Shown here: piece after piece, positions 23,833-31,118 of the stretch
Layout of the letters: the number at the start of each line of letters is the position of its first letter
Position numbering within the stretch: the stretch's first letter is position 1
Source: Thermoplasmata archaeon
GTDB lineage: Archaea > Thermoplasmatota > Thermoplasmata > Thermoplasmatales > Thermoplasmataceae
Reading direction: 5' to 3'
NCBI GenBank assembly: GCA_021810045.1
Contig: JAJZJR010000013.1
Coordinates: 1 to 52,500, forward strand
DNA length: 52,500 nucleotides
Translations under genes and position numbers: made by a program
Notes under the pieces: model-generated
Told to the model about the DNA's origin: nothing
What the model saw: only the letters and a program-made list of their open reading frames with translations
The model's database searches: none

Positions 23833-24486
23833 TCAGATGTAAACAAGAAGTTGTGCAGGGACATCGTCCGGATTGTGGAACATAAAATCGGGCTTCTCAT
23901 GAGCTAATGCATCAATATTCCCCTCTCCCCAGAGAGCTGCCCCTGAAATCATTCCTGCGGCCTTTGATGCCTTGATGTCCCAGATCTGATCGCCTATGTA
24001 TATGCATTCAGAGGGTTTTAGTCCCATTTTCTCAGCAGCAAGGAGCAACGGTTCCGGTTCAGGCTTGTGCTTGACTGTATCATCCTGACCCACAACAGCC
24101 TTGAAGTATCTTTTCCATTCCAGCTTTTCGATGATCTCCTCCAGTAGACTGGTCTCTCTGGAAGAAGCAATTCCCATTGGAATGCCATTCTCCAGAATTA
24201 TCCTGAGAATTTCAGAAACACCAGTATAGGCATTGATTTCAGGATCAGTTTGTTCCCATGATTGTATTATTTCCTGGTGGACCTGCATATGATTCTCGGG
24301 AAACCAGTTCCTGAATTCCTTTTTCCAGACCTTTCCTTTAAGGCCATCCATCTCCCGGTCACTGATTTCCCGTCCAAGATGTTTTGAAATTACTGGCCTG
24401 GCAATTCTTATTGTTTCTTCTTCACTGTTAACCATTGTTCCATCAAAATCGAAAATTATTGCACCAGGAGTAAAATTAGCAGACAC
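23833..24486 (-). CDS. HAD-superfamily phosphatase (phosphoglycolate-phosphatase-like)
   Basis: 217 residues with the four HAD motifs: I DFDGTM (nucleophile Asp), II SS in GIASSRETS, III the Lys in KHKPEPEPLLLAAEKMG, and IV GDQIWDIKASKAAG. A helical C1 cap lies between motifs I and II (about 25-90), as in beta-phosphoglucomutase and phosphoglycolate phosphatase. Substrate unknown. It is a single gene, with GuaAB about 95 bases further along the same strand. Confidence 0.85.
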   Translation of the reverse strand: MSANFTPGAIIFDFDGTMVNSEEETIRIARPVISKHLGREISDREMDGLKGKVWKKEFRNWFPENHMQVHQEIIQSWEQTDPEINAYTGVSEILRIILENGIPMGIASSRETSLLEEIIEKLEWKRYFKAVVGQDDTVKHKPEPEPLLLAAEKMGLKPSECIYIGDQIWDIKASKAAGMISGAALWGEGNIDALAHEKPDFMFHNPDDVPAQLLVYI

Positions 24487-24581
24487 TTGACAATATAACC
24501 TCTTGAAACCTGATGTGGTGGTTCAATATAAAAAAGCAACAAAAATTGTTGAATTTTGGTTTTATGATTTAAAAAAATAAT

Positions 24582-24597
24582 ACCTGAAAAATCAGGT
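24582..24597 (-). terminator. Hairpin plus T-run after the small membrane protein
   Basis: On the minus strand ACCTGA-TTTT-TCAGGT forms a six-pair hairpin with a four-base loop, followed within three bases by a run of seven T. It begins at the stop codon of the gene at 24592. Archaeal termination needs mainly the T-run, but this looks like a classical intrinsic terminator. Confidence 0.5.
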
Positions 24598-24906
24598 TTT
24601 CATAATTGCGCCAAGGAATATGAGCAGTCCAAGAACGGCCCCTATCACTGCGGCAACAACATAGAAGATTGTACCCAGGATCACGTTGTTAAGCAAGTGC
24701 ACACTTGGAAGTGTATAGTGTGTTACGAAGACCACAATTGCTCCAACTATTATGCCAAGTACAAGAAGAACGACTCCAACCGCTCTACTCTTTCCGCTCC
24801 CGAAATATGCTGTAAGTATTCCCAGCACAAACAGTGAGAGGGCCAGTAGAGATAGTACAACAAATCCGAATACTGTCCAGTTCCACGGTGTAAAAACAAC
24901 ACTCAT
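24592..24906 (-). CDS. Small three-segment membrane protein, unknown
   Basis: 104 residues with three hydrophobic segments (about 11-35, 42-63, 72-101) and few charges, no recognisable family. The short Trp-containing start MSVVFTPWNW precedes the first segment. It lies 13 bases after the stand-alone Lrp-type sensor domain gene on the same strand and most likely shares its transcript, ending at the hairpin at 24582-24597. Confidence 0.55.
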   Translation of the reverse strand: MSVVFTPWNWTVFGFVVLSLLALSLFVLGILTAYFGSGKSRAVGVVLLVLGIIVGAIVVFVTHYTLPSVHLLNNVILGTIFYVVAAVIGAVLGLLIFLGAIMKT

Positions 24907-24919
24907 TAATCAATGCACC

Positions 24920-25153
24920 TCAAAGTTTTATTCCAGTCAGGGTCTTGGTATCGATAACCCCGTCAATGGTCCTTATCTGTTCGATGACAATTTTTCCGAG
25001 CTCACTATAGTCCTTTGCATCCAACTTTACAATGAGATCGTATTCCCCAAACAAAGGATGAATCTCCACAACGTAATTAACCTTCGAAATTTTGTTGTAA
25101 ACCTCGTGCTCCTTACCGGGTACTGTACTCACCAAGATAAATGCAACAGACAT
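24920..25153 (-). CDS. Stand-alone Lrp/AsnC ligand-binding (RAM) domain protein
   Basis: 77 residues from the ATG at 25153 (a GTG four codons earlier is possible). The sequence MSVAFILVSTVPGKEHEVYNK...VEIHPLFGEYDLIVKLDAKDYSELGKIV...TIDGVIDTKTLT is an RAM ferredoxin-like domain, as found in Lrp regulators but without the DNA-binding half. Such single-domain proteins bind amino acids or modulate full Lrp proteins. Upstream TATA candidates are ATTTATAAA and CTTTAAAT (25175-25192). It forms an operon with the small membrane protein. A full Lrp regulator is encoded at 3347. Confidence 0.85.
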   Translation of the reverse strand: MSVAFILVSTVPGKEHEVYNKISKVNYVVEIHPLFGEYDLIVKLDAKDYSELGKIVIEQIRTIDGVIDTKTLTGIKL

Positions 25154-25321
25154 AGTTCCACCCACTGGTTTAAGCTTTAAATGATTTATAAACCTTTTCA
25201 GCCTTAGGAAGCTAATGTTTTTAGGAATAAATTAAGTCCATATTTCATTTTAAGATATATTGAAAAATAATCTAGATATTTTTAGGCAACTGTTCTCATC
25301 TGTAGATTCCCTATTTAGGTC

Positions 25322-26665
25322 TTACCTGGAACCAGATTTTTGCAGATTTCCTGCCCATTCCATCAAGGATGTCTGTTGAACATTTTCCTGTTCGCCTGAA
25401 GTAAGGTTTCTAATAGTCACTTCATTATTCTCAAGCTCTCTGTTCCCTATTATAATTGCATAGTCATATTCCTGGATGGATGCATTCTTCAGTTGTGCAG
25501 AGAGGCTTCTCCTTGAAATATCTGTGTTCACAATATATCCTGATCCCCTCAATTTCCTTGACAGGTCGATTGAGTATTCTCTTGCTTTATCTGAGGCGAC
25601 GCAGATAGAGAATCTAAGTGGTCTGTTTTGGACTTTCCAGAGATTCTGCCGCCTTGCCAGGAGTTCAAGAACAACGTCCCCCATGCCAAAACCTACGGCA
25701 GGAATATCCTGATCGGATATGAGCTTTGAAAGGTTATCATACCTGCCTCCGCCGAGAATAGAACGGAATTCCCCTTTTTTGTCAAATACCTCAAACACTA
25801 TGCCTGTATAGTATGACAACCCGCGGACAACCGAAAAGTCAATGACTATTTCCGAAGAAGTATACTTTTGGGCAAGGTTAAGTGTTTCTTCCAGTCTCCT
25901 GATAATTTCTCCAAGGTCTTCCTCTATGGAAGTGACTTTACGGATGCTCTCCATCAACACTGATATATCCCCGGGATTTTCCATTAACCCTATGAAATCT
26001 TTTATTTTATGTGCTGGAAATTCTATCTCTTTAAGCTGTGAAGAGAAATCTTCCCTGGTAATTTTCTTGAATTTATCTATAACAGAAAAGGCTCCAGCGA
26101 CATCGATCACGCCAAAACTCTTCAGTAGTGTCTCCATCAGCCGCCTGTCGTTCACTTTTACAGAATACTCTCCGCCTATGCCTATTCTGTCAAGAATGCT
26201 TGCCGCAAGACCTATTATTTCAGCGTCTGCCTCGGGCGTGTTGGGTCCAAATATGTCTGCATTAAACTGAATGTGTTCCCTGAGTCTCCCGGATTGAGGT
26301 TCCTCATACCTCCACAATTTAGGATAACAATACCATTTGACAGGCCTCGGAAGATCTTTTCTGGAAGTAAGCATCCTTACCACGGATGGAGTTGCCTCAG
26401 GAATCATGGTTACCTCCCTTCCTCCTTTGTCAACAAATGAAAATGTCTGTGATACAAGCTCTTCTCCAGATTTAAGCTTGTAGAGATCCAGTGATTCCAG
26501 ACTAGGCATGTCTATTCTCTGGAATCCAAAAGATGAAGCGACCTGATCCGCAATGTTAAGCATAAAGAATTTTGGTTCTGCTTCCTCAGGAAACATGTCC
26601 CTGAATCCCCTAAGTCTCTCAAAGGTCATTGTGTTGGTAGATTGTACTTTGGTATTAATTCTCAT
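25322..26665 (-). CDS. hisS: Histidyl-tRNA synthetase
   Basis: 447 residues of class II type. Motif 2 region RYEEPQSGRLREHIQFNADIFG is present, as are the histidine-specific sequence VRGLSYYTGIVFEVF and GGGRYDNL, followed by motif 3 GFGMGD (about residues 320-330). The C-terminal anticodon domain (about 345-440) follows. Start ATG at 26665; a second ATG twelve codons on (26629), just before FERLRGFRD, is the start used in many homologues, but the TATA-like TTTTATTTTTG at about 26703-26713 fits the earlier one. Divergent from the wHTH gene. Confidence 0.93.
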   Translation of the reverse strand: MRINTKVQSTNTMTFERLRGFRDMFPEEAEPKFFMLNIADQVASSFGFQRIDMPSLESLDLYKLKSGEELVSQTFSFVDKGGREVTMIPEATPSVVRMLTSRKDLPRPVKWYCYPKLWRYEEPQSGRLREHIQFNADIFGPNTPEADAEIIGLAASILDRIGIGGEYSVKVNDRRLMETLLKSFGVIDVAGAFSVIDKFKKITREDFSSQLKEIEFPAHKIKDFIGLMENPGDISVLMESIRKVTSIEEDLGEIIRRLEETLNLAQKYTSSEIVIDFSVVRGLSYYTGIVFEVFDKKGEFRSILGGGRYDNLSKLISDQDIPAVGFGMGDVVLELLARRQNLWKVQNRPLRFSICVASDKAREYSIDLSRKLRGSGYIVNTDISRRSLSAQLKNASIQEYDYAIIIGNRELENNEVTIRNLTSGEQENVQQTSLMEWAGNLQKSGSR

Positions 26666-26748
26666 GTTGTTTTCGGATATTGGGGTCTGACATTTTCATA
26701 CAAAAATAAAATCTGTACCTATTGCATATTTTCCCTTTCAGCAAAGGA

Positions 26749-26756
26749 TTTAAATA
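26749..26756 (+). promoter_or_regulatory. TATA box of the wHTH gene (decides its GTG start)
   Basis: TTTAAATA at 26749-26756 is centred 29 bases before the GTG at 26782. A transcript starting there would lack the in-frame TTG at 26722, so the shorter protein is preferred. Confidence 0.5.
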
Positions 26757-26781
26757 TCTTAAAACCTATATTTTTTATAAC

Positions 26782-27117
26782 GTGAACTACGAGCGATCTG
26801 TGCAGGTTTATGAAAGACTTCGAAAAGCAGGATTCAGCAAAAATAGAGCCAAAATACTGGCACTTCTTGAGCAAAAACCTGACCTGAGCCTGGCAGACAT
26901 AACGCTTACACTTGGCATTAGCAATTCCCGTGCCTCGGAAGGATTAAAGTTTCTCATGAAAGAAGGTTATCTGCAGCGCATGGAAGTGAAGTACATTATC
27001 GGTAAGGGTCGGACAAAACATATTTACAGACTCAAGAGAAAAATAGACGATATAATTGCAGATGTAAAAAGCCGCGTGGCTGTTATCATATCTTATGACA
27101 ACTATATTGAACCCTGA
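26782..27117 (+). CDS. Winged-helix transcriptional regulator
   Basis: 111 residues from the GTG at 26782. The N-terminal winged-helix region runs RAKILALLEQKPDLSLADITLTLGISNSRASEGLKFLMKEGYLQR, with ADITLTLGISNSRASEGL as the helix-turn-helix. A basic wing (KYIIGKGRTKHIYRLKRKI) follows, then a short helix. It has the size of archaeal single-domain regulators of the MarR/ArsR/TrmB-like group; no ligand domain or metal site is visible. The gene is divergent from hisS and 80 bases before a Fur-type regulator, with its own promoter. Confidence 0.75.
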   Translation: MNYERSVQVYERLRKAGFSKNRAKILALLEQKPDLSLADITLTLGISNSRASEGLKFLMKEGYLQRMEVKYIIGKGRTKHIYRLKRKIDDIIADVKSRVAVIISYDNYIEP

Positions 27118-27178
27118 GAATGCAGAGGTTGCATTTAAAACCCTATCTATATTATTTACAAATAAGCCTTAATTACTA

Positions 27179-27190
27179 ATTATTAATAAT
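27179..27190 (+). promoter_or_regulatory. Palindrome before the Fur-family gene, candidate autoregulatory operator
   Basis: ATTATTAATAAT is a perfect 12-base palindrome ending seven bases before the ATG of the Fur-family gene. The surrounding AATTACTAAT/TATTAATAATCAT is close to the AT-rich inverted repeats that Fur and PerR proteins bind. Occupation here would cover the transcription start. Confidence 0.4.
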
Positions 27191-27197
27191 CATAAAT

Positions 27198-27620
27198 ATG
27201 GAACGAGAATTCTATATCGACTCCTTAAAGAAATCAAATTTCAAAATTACTCCGCAGAGACTGTGCATTATCGACTACGTTATTGGTAATACACCTGGAC
27301 ACTTTACAGCAGATGAGATTTTCAACAGTGTAAAGGGCACTGAACCAACCATCACCCTTGCAACTGTTTACAATATTCTGAAGGCATTACACTCTGCTGG
27401 CACAATAAAGTCATTCGAGATAAATGGAACGACCTGGTTTGAGACAAATACAGAATTCCATGGCAACTTCATCTGTGCGAACTGTGGCAAGATAACAGAT
27501 GTTGATGTGGATTCAGACAGTATCCTAACAACCGTTGAGAACACAGGTTTTGAAGTTTCAGAGGCAAATCTCCTCATAAAAGGCCTATGCAGGGATTGCA
27601 GACTTCATCTGAACGATTAA
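27198..27620 (+). CDS. Fur/PerR-family metal-dependent regulator
   Basis: 140 residues: N-terminal winged helix (KITPQRLCIIDYVIG...TADEIFNSV..TITLATVYNILKALHSAG), then the dimerisation domain with two CxxC pairs, CANC and CRDC, which bind structural zinc. The segment FHGNFICANCGKI replaces the usual HHDHxxC run, so only one of the histidines normally found there is present. Metal specificity (iron, zinc, manganese or peroxide-sensing PerR) cannot be read from sequence. A palindrome in its promoter suggests autoregulation. The stop codon overlaps that of the convergent dihydropteroate synthase gene by four bases. Confidence 0.9.
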   Translation: MEREFYIDSLKKSNFKITPQRLCIIDYVIGNTPGHFTADEIFNSVKGTEPTITLATVYNILKALHSAGTIKSFEINGTTWFETNTEFHGNFICANCGKITDVDVDSDSILTTVENTGFEVSEANLLIKGLCRDCRLHLND

Positions 27621-28666
27621 GTCTCTTTTTTCATTATCCTTTTAATCACTTTTATTACATCTGAATTTTCTTTTACATCGTGAACTCTGATTATATCCGT
27701 TCCTTCCATGGCGAGATATGCTGTTGTTGCGAGAGTGGCCGAAAGTCTTTCTCCCACATCATTACCGGTTATATTTCCAAGGAAGGATTTTCTTGATGTG
27801 CCAAACAATGTCCCATAACCAATGTTGAAGCTGGAAGCATCTCTAATAAGATCAAGATTTCCTGACAGGTCTTTAGAAAAACCTACACCCGGATCCAGAA
27901 ATATATCTTCAGGGCGAATTCCACCGTTTTCCAGTCTTTCAGCACTGTCCACGAGAAATGCAAGTACCTCCGGAAATACATCTGTATAATCAGTCTTTGT
28001 CTGCATGTTTTTTGGTTCTCCTCTCATATGCATTGTTATGCACTTTAACTGGTGATTAGAAGCAGATTTTATCATTTCGGGATTTACAAAACCGGTTATG
28101 TCATTAATGTAAGATATACTGGTGCCAAATTCCTCAAGGACTTCGTGGTGTCTGGTATCCAGAGAAATGGGAATGTTCGAGTTTTTTTCCAGATATTCAA
28201 TAACCGGTCTAAGTCTTTCTGTTTCCTCACTAATACCCATCTCCTCGCTTCCTGGCCTTGTACTTTCTCCACCAACATCAATAATGTCCGGTGAGGCTTC
28301 TATGATCTTTTGCAATAATTCCAGATTTCTGTCTATTCTTGAACCAGGGAAAAATGAGTCTGGAGTTGCATTTGCTATGGCCATGACCTTTGTTGTCCGC
28401 AATGTTTTCCTGCTATGGAACTTTTTCAGGAATTTCTCAATGGTTTCTGGAATTTCAATCTTGGAAAACAATATTCCCAAAGATTCTTCTGAGGCCCTTG
28501 TCAGGTAGTGATTCAGGGCAATACCGGAGAAACTATCCCTGCCAAGGTTCATGAAAAGATTGCTGGGAAGATCACTTTTGGCGTAAATCTCCAGTAACTG
28601 ATCCGAACATTTCTCCTGAAGAAGATTTGCGTATTTTTTTCTCGCGGAAAATACCAGTTCTCTCAT
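27617..28666 (-). CDS. folP: Dihydropteroate synthase-like protein (FolP)
   Basis: 349 residues. After an N-terminal extension of about 95 residues comes the TIM-barrel pterin-binding domain: AIANATPDSFFPGSR (canonical NVTPDSF), IDVGGESTRPGS, SLDTR, NDITG, DPGVGFSK, GTSRKSFLG and RVHDV. These are the DHPS motifs for pterin pyrophosphate and p-aminobenzoate. In archaea, DHPS relatives make folate or methanopterin-type cofactors and may not use p-aminobenzoate, so the exact product is open. The SHMT at 41427 would use the resulting one-carbon carrier. The N-terminal part is typical of the archaeal form but its role is not known to me. Confidence 0.85.
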   Translation of the reverse strand: MRELVFSARKKYANLLQEKCSDQLLEIYAKSDLPSNLFMNLGRDSFSGIALNHYLTRASEESLGILFSKIEIPETIEKFLKKFHSRKTLRTTKVMAIANATPDSFFPGSRIDRNLELLQKIIEASPDIIDVGGESTRPGSEEMGISEETERLRPVIEYLEKNSNIPISLDTRHHEVLEEFGTSISYINDITGFVNPEMIKSASNHQLKCITMHMRGEPKNMQTKTDYTDVFPEVLAFLVDSAERLENGGIRPEDIFLDPGVGFSKDLSGNLDLIRDASSFNIGYGTLFGTSRKSFLGNITGNDVGERLSATLATTAYLAMEGTDIIRVHDVKENSDVIKVIKRIMKKET

Positions 28667-28891
28667 TTATAACTTATTGCTAATGCCTATTGTCTTTAAA
28701 TACTCTAATGGAAGTTGGACACTTTTTAAGTCATTTTAATAGATATATTGAGAACCAAATCATTATATTTGCACTTCTCCAAAATCCATAAAAACACCGA
28801 CAAAATGATACTTCCTACCCTTTGAGATAAACTTATTAGGAATCTTACCCTTATCAGTCTTCATATAAACAGTTTCAACAGTTGGAAAAAT

Positions 28892-29323
28892 ATGAGAACT
28901 CAAGACGATACACCTATCAAGGATCATGAAAATGGCAGAAATTTCACCAATATTGAGGAATTATCTCTTGCAATCAGTAAGGGATTGAGCCTTCAGAACA
29001 GAAGCATGAGCCAGGAAGAAGCTTTTGAAGCTGCCGAACATCTCATTAACTTTTTTGGATACAATGACCGGGTTATTGACAATATGCTAGAACCCGAGGA
29101 CCGGGATGCCTTTTACACCATGGAGGATATTGGAGTTCTTCAGACCGAACGTGAGGAAACAACTCTCTACGATGGCAGGGAATGGAGAATACATTATTGG
29201 ATCCTCAATGTGAACAGGATCATTGAGTTATCAAAGCTCAAAACCGTTGAAACAAGTGTAGAGAAGGCAGAAGCATACCAAATTTACGAAGAAATACCTG
29301 ATGAATTCTGGAAAATGAATTAG
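28892..29323 (+). CDS. DUF6015-like protein upstream of ABCE1
   Basis: 143 residues, acidic, mostly helical. The core NFFGYNDRVIDNMLEPEDRDAFYTMEDIGVL, then EREETTLYDGREWRIHYW, matches what I recall of the DUF6015 family of Thermoplasmata. No known catalytic motif is seen. The box CATATAAAC at about 28863-28871 lies 25 bases before the ATG, so the transcript starts at this gene and runs into ABCE1 ten bases later and then tgtA. Co-transcription with a ribosome-recycling factor suggests a role in translation, but this is inference. Confidence 0.6.
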   Translation: MRTQDDTPIKDHENGRNFTNIEELSLAISKGLSLQNRSMSQEEAFEAAEHLINFFGYNDRVIDNMLEPEDRDAFYTMEDIGVLQTEREETTLYDGREWRIHYWILNVNRIIELSKLKTVETSVEKAEAYQIYEEIPDEFWKMN

Positions 29324-29333
29324 GGGTGGTCTT

Positions 29334-31106
29334 TTGCATATAGCGATTCTTGACCATGATAAATGTCATCCTAAGCGTTGCAATCATGAATGTCAGTATT
29401 ACTGTCCTCCTGTAAGAAGCGGCACGCCCACTATTGAATTTCCTGAGCCTGATTCACAGGCAGTAATAAATGAAGGCTTATGCATAGGTTGCGGCATATG
29501 TGTCCACAGGTGTCCTTTCAAGGCCATCAAGATTGTTACAATTCCGGATGAACTGAATCATGACCTAACCCACCAGTATGGTTTGAATTCTTTCAGGCTT
29601 TATTCTCTGCCTGAACTTTCCAAGGGAAAGGTTACAGCACTTCTGGGCCAGAACGGTATGGGAAAGAGCACTACACTGAAAATTCTGTCCGGCCTCCTGG
29701 TCCCGAATTTCGGGAATTACGAAGAGCCCGCGTCGAAGAATTCAGTAACAGAAAAATTTGCAACATCTGTTATGGGCGATTATTTCTCTGGTCTGTATGA
29801 TGGCTCAAAGAAGGCAGTTCTAAAGGATCAGAATGTTGACCTGATTCCAAAGGTTGTATCAGGCACCATTGGAGAAGTCCTCAAGAAAGGGGACGTCCAG
29901 GGAAGATTTGATGATATCGTTTCAATGCTCAACCTTGGAGCCTCACTGAACAAGGATGTGAAGAGCTGTTCTGGAGGCGAACTTCAGAGATTCGCCATTG
30001 GGGCAACTTTGCTCAAGGAAGCAGACATCTACCTTTTCGATGAGATGTCTTCCTATCTCGATATTGCCGAAAGAATTCGTGTAGCAGGAGTCATTCAGAA
30101 ACTTGCAAAGGAAAAGACCGTGATGGTTGTGGAGCATGATCTGGCCCTTATGGACTGGATGGCAGACACGGTGCATGTGGTCTATGGGCAGACTGGAACT
30201 TACGGAATAATAAGCGGTCAAAGAACAAGCAACAAGGCAATAAACTCCTTCCTTGAGGGATACTTGAGGGAAGAGAATGTCAGGATCAGAAATTACACCA
30301 TTGATTTCCATGAGAAGTCAGACCGGAGAGTCTCGACAGGAATTGAAATAGCTTCATGGACGGACATGGAAAAAACTCTTGGGGATTTTAAGCTCAGGAT
30401 AAATAATGGCATGATACGGACAGGAGAGGTTATTGGAGTCCTGGGTAAAAATGCACTGGGAAAATCCAGCTTTGCAAAGATGCTTGCCGGTGTTACAGAA
30501 CCTGATTCCGGTTCATTATCGCGAACCTTAAAGATTTCATACAAGCCCCAGTACATTTCATCTGATTTTGATGGAACAGTATTTGCACTTTTTGCACAGG
30601 CACTTCAGGAAAGGATGCAGTCAGGACTCATCAAGAATGAAATTATACAGCCTCTTGAAATTGAGCCCCTTTATGATCAGAATGTACAGGACCTCTCAGG
30701 AGGTGAACTCCAGAGGGTTTCCATAGCACTGACCCTATCCATGGATTCAGATCTTTACATTCTGGACGAACCATCGGCACATCTTGACAGTGCTTACAGA
30801 ATGTCAGCCGCAAGGATCATTAAAAGAGTCATGGAGAACAACAAGAAAAGTGCCTTCGTTATCGATCATGATGTATACTTCATCGATCTTATTTCAGATG
30901 CCCTTATAGTGTTCGATGGAAAACCCGGCCAGGAAGGAGAGTCACATGGGCCCATTTCAATGAGGGAAGGCATGAACTTATTTCTCAAGGATGCAGGAGT
31001 TACCTTCAGGAGAGATGCCGTGACAAGGAGACCAAGAATCAACAAAACAGACAGCAGGCTGGACAAGACCCAACGTGAGTCCGGGAACTATTATTACTCT
31101 GAGTGA
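29334..31106 (+). CDS. abce1: ABCE1/RLI ribosome recycling ATPase
   Basis: 590 residues, TTG start at 29334 preceded by a strong GGGGTGGT ribosome-binding site. Two 4Fe-4S clusters are at the N-terminus: C11, C16, C20, C24 and C50, C53, C56, C60. Two ABC domains follow: Walker A GQNGMGKST (about 105-113) with signature SCSGGELQR, and GKNALGKSS with signature DLSGGELQR, then the hinge. ABCE1 splits post-termination ribosomes and is essential in archaea. It is encoded between the DUF6015-like gene and tgtA in one transcription unit. The family name rli is also used. Confidence 0.95.
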   Translation: MHIAILDHDKCHPKRCNHECQYYCPPVRSGTPTIEFPEPDSQAVINEGLCIGCGICVHRCPFKAIKIVTIPDELNHDLTHQYGLNSFRLYSLPELSKGKVTALLGQNGMGKSTTLKILSGLLVPNFGNYEEPASKNSVTEKFATSVMGDYFSGLYDGSKKAVLKDQNVDLIPKVVSGTIGEVLKKGDVQGRFDDIVSMLNLGASLNKDVKSCSGGELQRFAIGATLLKEADIYLFDEMSSYLDIAERIRVAGVIQKLAKEKTVMVVEHDLALMDWMADTVHVVYGQTGTYGIISGQRTSNKAINSFLEGYLREENVRIRNYTIDFHEKSDRRVSTGIEIASWTDMEKTLGDFKLRINNGMIRTGEVIGVLGKNALGKSSFAKMLAGVTEPDSGSLSRTLKISYKPQYISSDFDGTVFALFAQALQERMQSGLIKNEIIQPLEIEPLYDQNVQDLSGGELQRVSIALTLSMDSDLYILDEPSAHLDSAYRMSAARIIKRVMENNKKSAFVIDHDVYFIDLISDALIVFDGKPGQEGESHGPISMREGMNLFLKDAGVTFRRDAVTRRPRINKTDSRLDKTQRESGNYYYSE

Positions 31107-31118
31107 GCTTATGTTCAC

